From CAVSWT01 sp963746735 (GTDB lineage Bacteria; Bacteroidota; Ignavibacteria; Ignavibacteriales; Ignavibacteriaceae), in NCBI GenBank assembly GCA_963746735.1, contig CAVVCO010000021.1, positions 1-64,000 on the forward strand: DNA of 64,000 nt. The letters are read 5' to 3'. Positions within the stretch are counted from its first letter, which is position 1; each line of letters opens with the position of its first letter. The notes beneath the pieces were generated by a model. The model was not told where the DNA came from. It worked only from the letters and a program-made list of their open reading frames with translations, and made no database searches. The translations under genes and the position numbers were made by a program. Below, piece after piece: positions 38,279 through 47,132 of the stretch.

Positions 38279-39785
38279 TTATTTCAACAATACCATTTTT
38301 CTAGTTTGAATGAATGAACCAATTTTTAGCTGATATAGATATACTCCTGAAGATAAATGGCTGGATTGCGTATTAAATTCAACTTCATAAGTTCCTTTAG
38401 GTTGATATTTATTTACAAGAGCAGCAATTTCATTTCCAAGGATGTCATAGACTTTCAATTGTACTAATGAGGCTTGTCCTTTAGAAGGAACGGAATATTT
38501 AATCACTGTTGTTGGATTAAATGGATTAGGGAAATTTTGTTCTAATCTAAAATTAATTATTTGAATTTCTTTATTACTAACAGGTAAATTAAAATCAGAT
38601 TCAAATGCGCCAATATCAGGAGCAGTTCCTACATAAGCAATGCCTACATAAGTTCCGGCGTTTATTAATGAACTATTTAAACTTAACCTAAAAAGAGAAG
38701 TAGCAGTAATACTGCTATCCAGGTTTCTGGAATTTCTTGCTAATGAAGTATCAAGGCTTTTAAAATCGCTTGAATTTATAAGTAAAGCCATTCCAGCTAT
38801 TTGTTACCTGAACTGATTTTGCTTCTAAACTTGTTGACCCCAAATATGATAAATTATTTACAAGGCTATCAACGCCGGTCGTTGGAACTTCAGGAAATGA
38901 AAAGTTTTTATTTTTATTACCATATCCAGTACAATTTAGAATAGTAACACCTGCTGTATTATGGTTTTGATCGAATCCTTTTCCAGGATTACCAAAAGCA
39001 ACACAATTCATCAAGAGATGATGAGTTGGTATATAGTTACCACCAACTTTAAATCCATTACCGTCACCTTGATAACTTTTATCGTTCCAAATATTATATC
39101 CGTTATCGAATGACCAGCAGCTATCAAGAATTACTTCATTCTGAGATTCATAAAAATCCCAACCGTCATCTGAATTATTCCATGCGCGGCAGCCCCTAAA
39201 TACATTGCCGGGCCCGATATCAAGCTTAGGAGCAAAACCGTCTGCGTTCTCCCCATGAGTAAGCGAATCATAATTCTTATATGAATCACAATTATGAACA
39301 TAATTATAACCACCACCGCCGGATATTTGAAGACCGGTATCCCTATTTCCATAAAGCCTGCAATTTTCTATAATATTATGGTCGCCGCTTATGTTAATTC
39401 CATTATCCCCGGCATTTTTTATTATTAATCCTTTGAAGTACCAATAATTTTGAGACAAATTAAAACCACGGCTAGACGAACTATATGTTTGTGATGTAAA
39501 ATCTAAAATTGGAGTTTCCCCAGGATAATTCCAGAGTTTTATCATCTTGTTCTCTGATCCGCTTCTTGGTGGTTTTAATGTTGCATTTAAATCATATATT
39601 CCGCCTCTTAAATAGATTGTACTATCTTCATAAGCATGACTTAAAGCTACCGAAATTGATTTATAAGGTTTGTCAAAAGTCCCCGGATTACTGTCATCTC
39701 CATTTGGAGAGACATAAATTTGAGCATTAATGCCAATCGTAGCGATTATAATTAATGCATTTATAAATAAAAGATTTTTTTTCAA
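38279..39785 (-). CDS. T9SS-exported pectate lyase, PL9 type, one frame break
   Basis: A beta-helix enzyme of about 500 codons with signal peptide, catalytic helix and T9SS domain. The PL9 calcium site is seen in 'AWNNSDDGWDFYES' and the catalytic Lys region in 'GDGNGFKVGGN', with 'GENADGFAPKLDIGPGN' before it. The frame breaks after 'TNSWNGFT': removing one base of the AA at 38780-38781 joins it to 'INSSDFKSLDTS', a usual continuation in the family. It cuts polygalacturonan by beta-elimination outside the cell. Neighbours are GH28 upstream and the beta-helix protein downstream. Confidence 0.88.
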
Positions 39786-39806
39786 TTTAACTCCTTATCG
39801 CCCTTT

Positions 39807-41260
39807 TTATTTATTTTTTTGAAGTTCTCCATTTATAAAAACATTTTCCAACTTGATGTCTTCAACATTGGAAATAATATTTCCTTTGCTGACTCCGTTA
39901 AATTCACAATTAGAAATTATTATATTTTTTATTTTAGAATTTTCAAGGCCATCAAGGTATAAAGCATATTTGCTTTTTTTACTTTCTACATTTTCCACAA
40001 CAACATTTTCAATTATGGGCGTATAATTATATCCTTCAGCTTCTTTAGGATCATAAAGAAGATTTAATTTAACAATTGCCTCCTGCACTTGCCCAACTTC
40101 AATATTCCGCAAATAAATATTTTTAATTGTACCGCCTCGTTTCGCGTTTGTTTTTATGCGTAATGCTCTTTCAAGATTGGGACTATTCATTTCACAATTT
40201 TCAGCAAAAACATTCCAACAACCCCCGGTTACTTCACTCCCAATGACAACCCCGCCATGCCCGTCTTTCATTTCACAATCTTGAATAATAATATTTTTAC
40301 TTGGAATATTAATTTTTCTGCCGTCATTATTTCTGCCTGATTTTATAGCAATACAATCATCCCCATTTTTAAATGTGCATCCCTTTATTAAAATGTTGGA
40401 TGAAGATTCCGGGTCACATCCATCATTATTTGGCCCTAAACCGGTAGTTGTCACATTCTCAACTGTTATATTATTACTTAATACAGGATGCAAAAACCAA
40501 AATGGAGGATCTTTTAATGTAACACCTTGAATTAAAATATTTTCACATTTATAAAATTCAACAAATGTAGGACGTAAATAAGTTCCTTCTCCGAAAATTC
40601 TTTTTTCAACGGGCACTCCGTCATCATTCATTTTCATTAATCTTGGACGACTTAACGAATCATCTTGACTTTTAGAACTATCCATAGCGCCAAAAGCTTT
40701 TTTACCTTTCCATGGCCACCAATGTTTGTTATCAGCTTGTCCATCAAGCAAACCTTCCCCTGTCAAAGCAATATTTTTTTGTCCATAAGCATAGATCAAA
40801 GGAGAATAATTCATAAGATCTACACCTTCCCATCTTGCATGCACAATAGGAAGATAATCTTTCGGATTAGTGCTAAACTTAACAACAGCATCTTTTGAGA
40901 TATGAAGATTAACATTATTCTTTAAATGAATTGCGCCGGTTAAATATTCACCTTTGGGACTATTACTATGCCTCCACCAGCTTGACTGCATTCATCAATA
41001 GCTTTTTTGAAAGCATTAGTACAAAGAATTTTGCCGCCGGCTACTGCTCCATATTTTGTAATATCAAAATGCTTATCGTTAAACTTTGGAGGAATAATAT
41101 TTTTTAAAATACCTGGAACCTGTGCCCAGCCGGAATCGGATTGAATTGCTGATTCATTTTCCGCATTCTTATTCGAATTACAAATGGTTCCAATATTTAA
41201 TGCAGAAGTTAAAATAATGATTAGAAGAACTATATATGTTTTAATATATCTTTTACCCAT
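39807..41260 (-). CDS. GH28 polygalacturonase/exo-galacturonidase, one frame break
   Basis: All four GH28 landmarks are present: 'GLGPNNDGCDPESS' (NxD), 'KNGDDCIAIKSG' (DD), 'DGHGGVVIGSE' (GHG) and 'ALRIKTNAKRGG' (RIK). The N-terminal hydrophobic segment 'TYIVLLIIILTSALNIGTIC' could be a lipoprotein signal. The first frame ends 'GGGIVIVPKVNI'; with one more T in the run 40953-40955 it continues as 'PKGEYLTGAIHLKNN', the expected strand, giving about 485 residues. There is no T9SS domain, so it acts in the periplasm or on the membrane, hydrolysing galacturonan oligomers. Confidence 0.9.
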
Positions 41261-41274
41261 TTATTTTCTTTGAA

Positions 41275-42249
41275 TTAGTTTGATAAAATTCTATTTAAAA
41301 ACTTGAGAGTATAATCAAAGGTTTTATTAAACCAAGGTTCAAAAAACCAAAAAGTATGAATGGTTCCCTTAAGCGTATGTACTTCAGAATAAATTTTATA
41401 GGAATCTAGTTTCTTAATCATTTCATCGCGCCCGGCATGAAAACGGTCTTGCCCGCTATTGATAAATAATATTGGCGGAGTATTTTTATCAGTATGGTTA
41501 ATCGGGCCTGCTTCTTCCCAGATTTTGGGATTTTCTTTTGGCGAAACTCCAAACCATAAATGAGCTGCACTTGGTTTACCGGATTTCTTATATAATTCTT
41601 CAGACCCCTTGCCATAAAAATCTACAACCCCATCAACATCAACGATTGCTTGAACATCACTTGAAAAATTATTGTTTCCTTCAGAACCTTCAAATTTTTT
41701 ATTGCCATTTGTAGTCCCTATTAAAGCAGCAAGATGGCCACCGGCAGAGGTTCCGTAAATAGCAATTTTCTTCGGATCAATTTTATATTTTTTTGCATTT
41801 GTACGCATCCATCTTATAGATGCTTTTATATCATAAACTGCAGCGGGATATAAGGCTTCGATCGAAAGTCTATATTCAATTGCGATTGTAACGAAACCTT
41901 TTGCTGCAAGCTGCTGTGCCATCGGAATTATCATTGATCTGTCTCCAGTCCGCCAAGCACCTCCGTGAACAAGAACGATTCCCGGAAACATTTTTTTAGT
42001 TTCATAATTAGGATAAAAAATATCTAAATGAAGTTTTCTTTCTCCAGCTTTAGCATAAACAATATTTTTTTCTTCTTTTACATTCGAAGAAAGTTTTGAC
42101 AAGACAAGTTTTGCATCCGGAAATTTCTCATGCATTTTTTCAGATGCACTGTATAATGTGTAAGAAGTGTCCCGTTGAAAATTATTGCTGCTTTGAGCAA
42201 ACAATAAACTACTAACCAATAAAAAAAAGGAAATAGTTTTATACATCAA
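41275..42249 (-). CDS. Exported alpha/beta-hydrolase esterase
   Basis: A 324-residue protein with a signal peptide ending 'SSLLFAQ'. The oxyanion motif 'GIVLVHGGAWRTGDRS' (HGGxW), nucleophile 'IYGTSAGGHLAALIG' (GTSAGG) and the distal Asp/His near 'FINSGQDRFH' and 'LKGTIHTFWFF' place it in the hormone-sensitive-lipase/BD-FAE group. Such periplasmic enzymes in pectin loci remove acetyl or feruloyl groups from oligosaccharides. The exact ester is not visible. It is 14 bases upstream of GH28 and 7 bases downstream of PL10, so one transcript is likely. Confidence 0.85.
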   Translation of the reverse strand: MMYKTISFFLLVSSLLFAQSSNNFQRDTSYTLYSASEKMHEKFPDAKLVLSKLSSNVKEEKNIVYAKAGERKLHLDIFYPNYETKKMFPGIVLVHGGAWRTGDRSMIIPMAQQLAAKGFVTIAIEYRLSIEALYPAAVYDIKASIRWMRTNAKKYKIDPKKIAIYGTSAGGHLAALIGTTNGNKKFEGSEGNNNFSSDVQAIVDVDGVVDFYGKGSEELYKKSGKPSAAHLWFGVSPKENPKIWEEAGPINHTDKNTPPILFINSGQDRFHAGRDEMIKKLDSYKIYSEVHTLKGTIHTFWFFEPWFNKTFDYTLKFLNRILSN

Positions 42250-42256
42250 TATTTAA

Positions 42257-43453
42257 CTACTCTTTTTCTGATTCTTTAATTCTTTTCAGCCACAAAGGAT
42301 ATTTATTCAAAACTTTTTGAGGTGCATAAGTGTACCATGAATAACCGTCGCGCCTTTCTCTACCGACCTTTGAAAGTGAATCCACCGGGACACTATTTCG
42401 ATCTGTAAAAAAAGGTTTATTGGTATCAAGTGTATAGAAACGTGCCCATATAGGAGCGGCAGAAGGATCACTTACAACTACTTTATCTGTATTAGATTTA
42501 CGATACTTAAAAACAATTTCAGGAGCTGAGATGCGCTTTACTATAATTCCATGAATTTCATTTGCCTTAAACCAATCAACTGCGTCCTTCACAGCACTAA
42601 TTATTTGTTTCGTTGGATGATTAATTTCCATTAATAATAAAACTATTCCTGTACTTTCTTCTCCACACTTTGATGGCAGCTCGAATGTTCTTGCATACTG
42701 AGGCCTGAAATCTATATTATCATGCTGCTGACACCAAACCGTAGGATTACTGTCATCTTTAATTTGACATTTTAATATGCAATCAATTCCTTTATAAAAA
42801 GCTTTGTTTACTTTCTCCCGTAATTCATTATCAACAAGTGAATAGTAAGGTTTATTCTGGACTATATGATGGAGATCTTTCATAATTCCAACCATGGCAT
42901 CATCATTAAAAGTTATATATTTTCTGTAGCCACTCGTATCAGGATAGAATTGCGGCCAGCCCCCATTGTCATATTGTGCTCTTAAAATATATTTGATACC
43001 TCTTATACATGCATTTTTATATTTTTCATCATTTAATTTCTCATAAGCTTTTGCTATATATTCAACTTGTGAATGAGTTGCTCCATTATCAAAACAGGTA
43101 TTAATGGAATCTTTTCCCTCCTTCAGAATAGCCTTTTGTTCATCAGTTAAAATTGCCAGCATATCATAATTCTTCGGCCAGCCTCCATTCTTCTGCTGGT
43201 AAAGTAAAATGTTATCGGCTATTTCTTTTACTTGAGAAGGCTCATATCTCTTTTGATCCGGAAGAGGCAGAAATACTTGATGGCTATCAGTTATATCATA
43301 CCAATGGTGTGCACTATCAAAGAAACCGGAAACATCAATAATTTGTTTGTTATCTTCTTGCTCTTGTGAATAAACAAACGCTGCAAAAAGAAATTGAAAA
43401 ATTATTATTGTAACCGCAAAAATGAATTTTACTTTTGTGAAAAAATTCTTCAT
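42257..43453 (-). CDS. Pectate lyase, PL10 family
   Basis: A 398-residue protein with a signal peptide ending 'AAFVYSQ'. PL10 signatures are 'QQKNGGWPKNYDM', 'CFDNGATHSQVEYIAKAYE', 'DNGGWPQFYPD' and the active-site region 'RPQYARTFELPS' with 'ARFYTLDTNKPFFTDRN' near the end. The fold is an alpha/alpha toroid that eliminates polygalacturonan with calcium. It has no T9SS domain, so it is likely periplasmic and works on imported oligomers. Start MKNFFTKVK is the only sensible one. Confidence 0.92.
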   Translation of the reverse strand: MKNFFTKVKFIFAVTIIIFQFLFAAFVYSQEQEDNKQIIDVSGFFDSAHHWYDITDSHQVFLPLPDQKRYEPSQVKEIADNILLYQQKNGGWPKNYDMLAILTDEQKAILKEGKDSINTCFDNGATHSQVEYIAKAYEKLNDEKYKNACIRGIKYILRAQYDNGGWPQFYPDTSGYRKYITFNDDAMVGIMKDLHHIVQNKPYYSLVDNELREKVNKAFYKGIDCILKCQIKDDSNPTVWCQQHDNIDFRPQYARTFELPSKCGEESTGIVLLLMEINHPTKQIISAVKDAVDWFKANEIHGIIVKRISAPEIVFKYRKSNTDKVVVSDPSAAPIWARFYTLDTNKPFFTDRNSVPVDSLSKVGRERRDGYSWYTYAPQKVLNKYPLWLKRIKESEKE

Positions 43454-43554
43454 TATTTATGAATTTTTTAAATACAATTTTTATTTATCCGGACCAATTA
43501 ATAATTTGAAACAATATTAACAGATCCGGATAAAAATTATTTATGTTGATATTA

Positions 43555-44790
43555 TTACTTAAGTAATGACATCTTTTTTGTGATTACTAAATTTCCTGCG
43601 GTTAATCTATAAAAATAAATACCGCTTGATAGTTTACTTGCATTGAAATTTTTGGTATAAGTTCCAGGTTCGAACTTTTCATTTACCAATGTAGCTACTT
43701 CTGCGCCCAGAACATTATATATTGTTAAATTAACAAATGATGCTTCAGGTAATTCAAATTTAATTGAAGTTGAAGGGTTAAATGGATTTGGATAATTTTG
43801 TGCTAAATTAAATTTTGCTGGTATTCCATATTTCACTTCAACAATTTTTGAATATTTATATGCACCATTGAAGTCAACTTGTTTTAACCTGTAGTATAAT
43901 TTACCGTTCACATTTGGTTCATCTTTATATGCATAGACCGATGTTTTTGCAGTTGTCCCATTTCCCTTTACAAAAGAAAGTTTTTTCCAATTTGATTTAT
44001 CTGAACTTCTTTCAATTTCAAATCCGTTATTATCAACTTCGGTTGCAGTCGCCCATTTTAATTGAACAGAATTTTTAATAACAATTGCTGAGAAAGATGT
44101 TAATTCTACTGGAACATTAGTTTGAGTAACTGCACCATAAATACCGCAATTATAAAAATAAACATATTTTGAAGTGGAAGGACTACCCGCATAAAATGGA
44201 TAAACTCTTACAGCTACTGATTGAGTATCCTCAATTTGTACAACAGGGCTATAAGTATAAGCTCTTACATCCGAAGCACTATTTTGTTCTAAAATAATTC
44301 CATCTGTTGGAGCCTGAGGATTTAACTGAGTTCTTGTTGCAAATCCATCAGTTGAATAATAAATATTTGCCCTCATATTACTAGTACCGCCGCCTAATAA
44401 ATAAACTTGAATGCTGTCTAATGCAAATGTATAACCGGTATCTGGAGTTAAAGAAAATTCGACATATCTATCTGCAACTTCTGCAGTTTCATTTCCCCAT
44501 GAAATGGCAGCAGTACCATCATTTGGCCACCATCTCTGATATGTAATTGAAGTACCTGAAGCCGTACCACTATAGCTTCTTATTCTCCAATCGACGTTTC
44601 CGGAAGTTTGATCATTACCTGTCACGTTACCTGTATTTACGGCAATACTCGGAGATATGGCATCACCGGTGTCCACTCTGGATTCCATTGTGCAAGGCCA
44701 AACTGAAGATGCTGCTTCTTGTGAATATAAATTCAATTGTAGAAAAAGAACTAAAGATAAACCAAGAAAAAATTTTGTAATTATTTTCAT
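43555..44790 (-). CDS. T9SS-exported protein with a module shared with the pectin methylesterase gene
   Basis: A 411-residue secreted protein: signal peptide ending 'LQLNLYSQ', one beta-rich module of about 200 residues, a linker domain of T9SS proteins ('VQLKWATATEVDNNGFEIER') and a T9SS sorting domain. The module has 'GGTSNMRANIYYSTDGFAT' and 'VRVYPFYAGSPSTSKYVYF', matching 'NTMKANIYYSTDSTF' and 'LRIYPWVEDPTVRTGKYVGL' in the two N-terminal modules of the gene at 31350. No catalytic domain is present, so it may be a surface carbohydrate-binding protein. The function is inferred only from this sharing and the pectin neighbours. Confidence 0.75.
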   Translation of the reverse strand: MKIITKFFLGLSLVLFLQLNLYSQEAASSVWPCTMESRVDTGDAISPSIAVNTGNVTGNDQTSGNVDWRIRSYSGTASGTSITYQRWWPNDGTAAISWGNETAEVADRYVEFSLTPDTGYTFALDSIQVYLLGGGTSNMRANIYYSTDGFATRTQLNPQAPTDGIILEQNSASDVRAYTYSPVVQIEDTQSVAVRVYPFYAGSPSTSKYVYFYNCGIYGAVTQTNVPVELTSFSAIVIKNSVQLKWATATEVDNNGFEIERSSDKSNWKKLSFVKGNGTTAKTSVYAYKDEPNVNGKLYYRLKQVDFNGAYKYSKIVEVKYGIPAKFNLAQNYPNPFNPSTSIKFELPEASFVNLTIYNVLGAEVATLVNEKFEPGTYTKNFNASKLSSGIYFYRLTAGNLVITKKMSLLK

Positions 44791-44896
44791 GGCGACTCCT
44801 TATTTAATTTATTAATGAGTTAATTATGATAAAGGTAAGTTATGCAGATTTTTTTATGATGAATTCTAATGATTTTTTCTAAAACGAATACCCTAT

Positions 44897-45085
44897 TCAA
44901 AGCCAGTTAATATCGTCAAATATTTCCATTTTTGCGTAAGAGTAGTTAACTTCAAAATCATTATTCCCTAGTGACGAATTCAAACCAAACCCGGCTCTCC
45001 ATGAAGCAATATCTCTGTTAGTTTGGCAACCACCATGTAAAACAAATACATTTAAAAATTTAGATTTAATAACTAGATTAACTTT
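44897..45085 (-). pseudogene. Relic of an outer-membrane barrel C-terminus
   Basis: About 62 open codons without a start, ending at TGA 44897-44899, read 'ASWRAGFGLNSSLGNNDFEV' then 'NYSYAKMEIFDDINWL'. The alternating aromatic/Gly pattern resembles the last strands of an outer-membrane barrel such as PorV-type proteins. Stops lie upstream in the same frame. It could be chance, but the run is coding-like. Confidence 0.3.
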
Positions 45086-45257
45086 TTAGTATAATAATCG
45101 AACGAAGAAAATTAGTAGTAAAAATTAGTGCTGTAGATCGATCATACACACATCAATAATTTTAAATAGGAATTTGAAATAAAATATTTCTCATAAAATA
45201 ATAAACAGGCAATATATCAAAATCACTTTTTGACATGATTAGTAATATTTATTTAAC

Positions 45258-45295
45258 AAAAAAAAAGAAGCACCCATTTATAATAGGTGCTTCTT
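45258..45295 (-). terminator. Rho-independent terminator after the 45.3-kb beta-helix gene
   Basis: A perfect 10-base stem AAGAAGCACC / GGTGCTTCTT with an 11-base loop is followed on the minus strand by nine U. It lies 17 bases after the stop codon and separates the uxaC-receptor-beta-helix unit from the enzyme genes further left. Confidence 0.92.
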
Positions 45296-45312
45296 CAATA
45301 AGCGATAAATTT

Positions 45313-47019
45313 TTACTTCATTAACATCATTTTCTTAACACTTGAATTTTGACCTGATTCTAATTTATAGAAATAAACACCTGAGCTTAAATTAGAAGCG
45401 TCAAAATTAACTTCATGATAGCCTGATGCTAGTTCTTGATTGGAAATCAAGACTTTTACAAGCTGGCCAAGAACATTATATACTGCTAATCTAGTATTAG
45501 TAGCTTTCCCTAAGTTAAAGGAAATTTTTGTTGTCGGATTGAATGGATTTGGATAATTCTGATTCAAACTGAAACTGACAGGTGAATATGTTTTGGTATC
45601 ATTTACATCTGTCCAAATAACTTTTTTATCTGGGAACCAATTCAAATCTCCGGCTGGTAAACTACGCATTGCACCTGTATAAGCAGGGCTTGAAGTTGAA
45701 TAAGAAGCATCTAACGTATCAGTCCAGAATTTGACTGGCCTTCTATCCATATCGTCTTCCGGCCACTTCCAAAAACTATTAGGTGTATTCTTTTCTCTGT
45801 TTCCAGCAATCGCCTCGCCATTGACATGAGTAGTATCTTCATACCAGCGCATTACATTTGTCATGAGCATTTGGGTCTTGGCTAATATTGGATCGTCAAT
45901 TTTAGAAAAGGCAGTTACTGAATCAGCACCTAATCGACTGTTAATGTGCCAGGAAAGAGGTGATCCTTCAAGAATGGGATATCCTGAAAAATCATCAAAA
46001 AATGCTTGTCCTGAATCCGATATAGCATAATAATTATTACTTACCACCCACTGTGTTGTATCATTAGGAGCACTAAATATCCATGTTATTCTGTGTTCAC
46101 CATTCGGGTAAAATTCCCCCGTATTAGCAAATTCTGCAGCTCTTGTTGCATCAGTAGAATCTTCACCGGCAGCAAAAGCGTCTTTAAATAGATTATTTGT
46201 AATTATAATCTTACTTCCAACATTACCTAAACTAAGCAACCCATGAAATCCCATACCATTAAACATTGTGTTATGATCGATTAGAGCATAACCAATGTTT
46301 CCAGTTCCTTCAAGCGGATTACTAAAGTTATAGTGTCGAACAACACGATCCAAATAGTTTGTCCATGTATTGTTAATTAGTATTAATGAATCAAGAGATG
46401 ATGCTCTTAAATCAATACCTTTGCCAGCTCCAAAATTAGAAGTAACCAAAGCACCTAAATTTGTAAAGATGCTGTTAGTAATTCTAATTGTACCAGTGGA
46501 AGCTTCGCAACGAATAACTTGACCGTTTATATTAGTAAACACACAATTATCCAAAGTAATATTAGAACCTTCATTATCAGTTCTTAACATACCACCTTGA
46601 ATATTATTAAAGTTTGTGTCTATTGGTTCAAAAAAACCACTAAGCGCGATGCCTGTCATTTCAAGATTTCCACCTCTTAATCTTGTAAAATATCCTGGAG
46701 GTCTTTGAGGATTGGAACCCGTGCCGGAGGGATACAAATAAATAATAGCTTTTTGATCGTCTGAAGATCTTAATCTCAATGTAGATTGATCATCTACGTA
46801 AAAGGTCTCCTGGCAAATGTAAAGACCGCCGCCCTGTAATTCATAAACGCGATCCGGTAAAATGCCATGGTTTGCAGTTGTATCTGCTTTAATTTGGGTG
46901 ATTAATTCAGTTTCCGCCGTTCCATTATAAGGAACAAGGCTTACAACACTTTGCCCGAAAGCAAGGGTTGAAAAAAGCAAAATCATTATAAAAAAGAAAC
47001 AATGTTGCTTATATCTCAT
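45313..47019 (-). CDS. T9SS-exported large beta-helix protein
   Basis: A 568-residue secreted protein with signal peptide ending 'FSTLAFGQ', a right-handed beta-helix ('GSNITLDNCVFTNINGQVIR', 'TIRITNSIFTNLG', 'SLILINNTWTNYLDRVV', 'YALIDHNTMFNGMGFHGLL') and a T9SS domain. It resembles the chondroitinase-B/PL6-like and DUF4957 proteins found in pectin loci. No catalytic residue can be assigned. Together with the TonB receptor directly upstream (114 bases) it may act as a surface glycan-binding or lyase component, taking the place SusD or a surface lyase has in other loci. Confidence 0.72.
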   Translation of the reverse strand: MRYKQHCFFFIMILLFSTLAFGQSVVSLVPYNGTAETELITQIKADTTANHGILPDRVYELQGGGLYICQETFYVDDQSTLRLRSSDDQKAIIYLYPSGTGSNPQRPPGYFTRLRGGNLEMTGIALSGFFEPIDTNFNNIQGGMLRTDNEGSNITLDNCVFTNINGQVIRCEASTGTIRITNSIFTNLGALVTSNFGAGKGIDLRASSLDSLILINNTWTNYLDRVVRHYNFSNPLEGTGNIGYALIDHNTMFNGMGFHGLLSLGNVGSKIIITNNLFKDAFAAGEDSTDATRAAEFANTGEFYPNGEHRITWIFSAPNDTTQWVVSNNYYAISDSGQAFFDDFSGYPILEGSPLSWHINSRLGADSVTAFSKIDDPILAKTQMLMTNVMRWYEDTTHVNGEAIAGNREKNTPNSFWKWPEDDMDRRPVKFWTDTLDASYSTSSPAYTGAMRSLPAGDLNWFPDKKVIWTDVNDTKTYSPVSFSLNQNYPNPFNPTTKISFNLGKATNTRLAVYNVLGQLVKVLISNQELASGYHEVNFDASNLSSGVYFYKLESGQNSSVKKMMLMK

Positions 47020-47132
47020 GATACCTCCTAAATAAGTTAATGATGAACTATTAATTATGAATTAGTGAAGCTTATTATTAATTATTTTAATCTACTTTTC
47101 CACACTATTGAATTCCCATCCACAGATATTTA

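Larger units (their letters stand above)
44791..45312. other. Spacer between two T9SS-protein genes
   Basis: This 520-base gap holds the terminator at 45258-45295, the possible barrel relic at 44897-45085 and a GATCGATC palindrome near 45133. The promoter of the leftward 43555-44790 gene and possibly the genes after it should lie here. Nothing else is recognisable. Confidence 0.5.

Noticed and set aside
31350..47019. Repeated T9SS sorting domains as a DNA repeat family
   Set aside because: The similarity is at protein level with diverged codons, as expected for a common sorting signal rather than recent DNA duplication.
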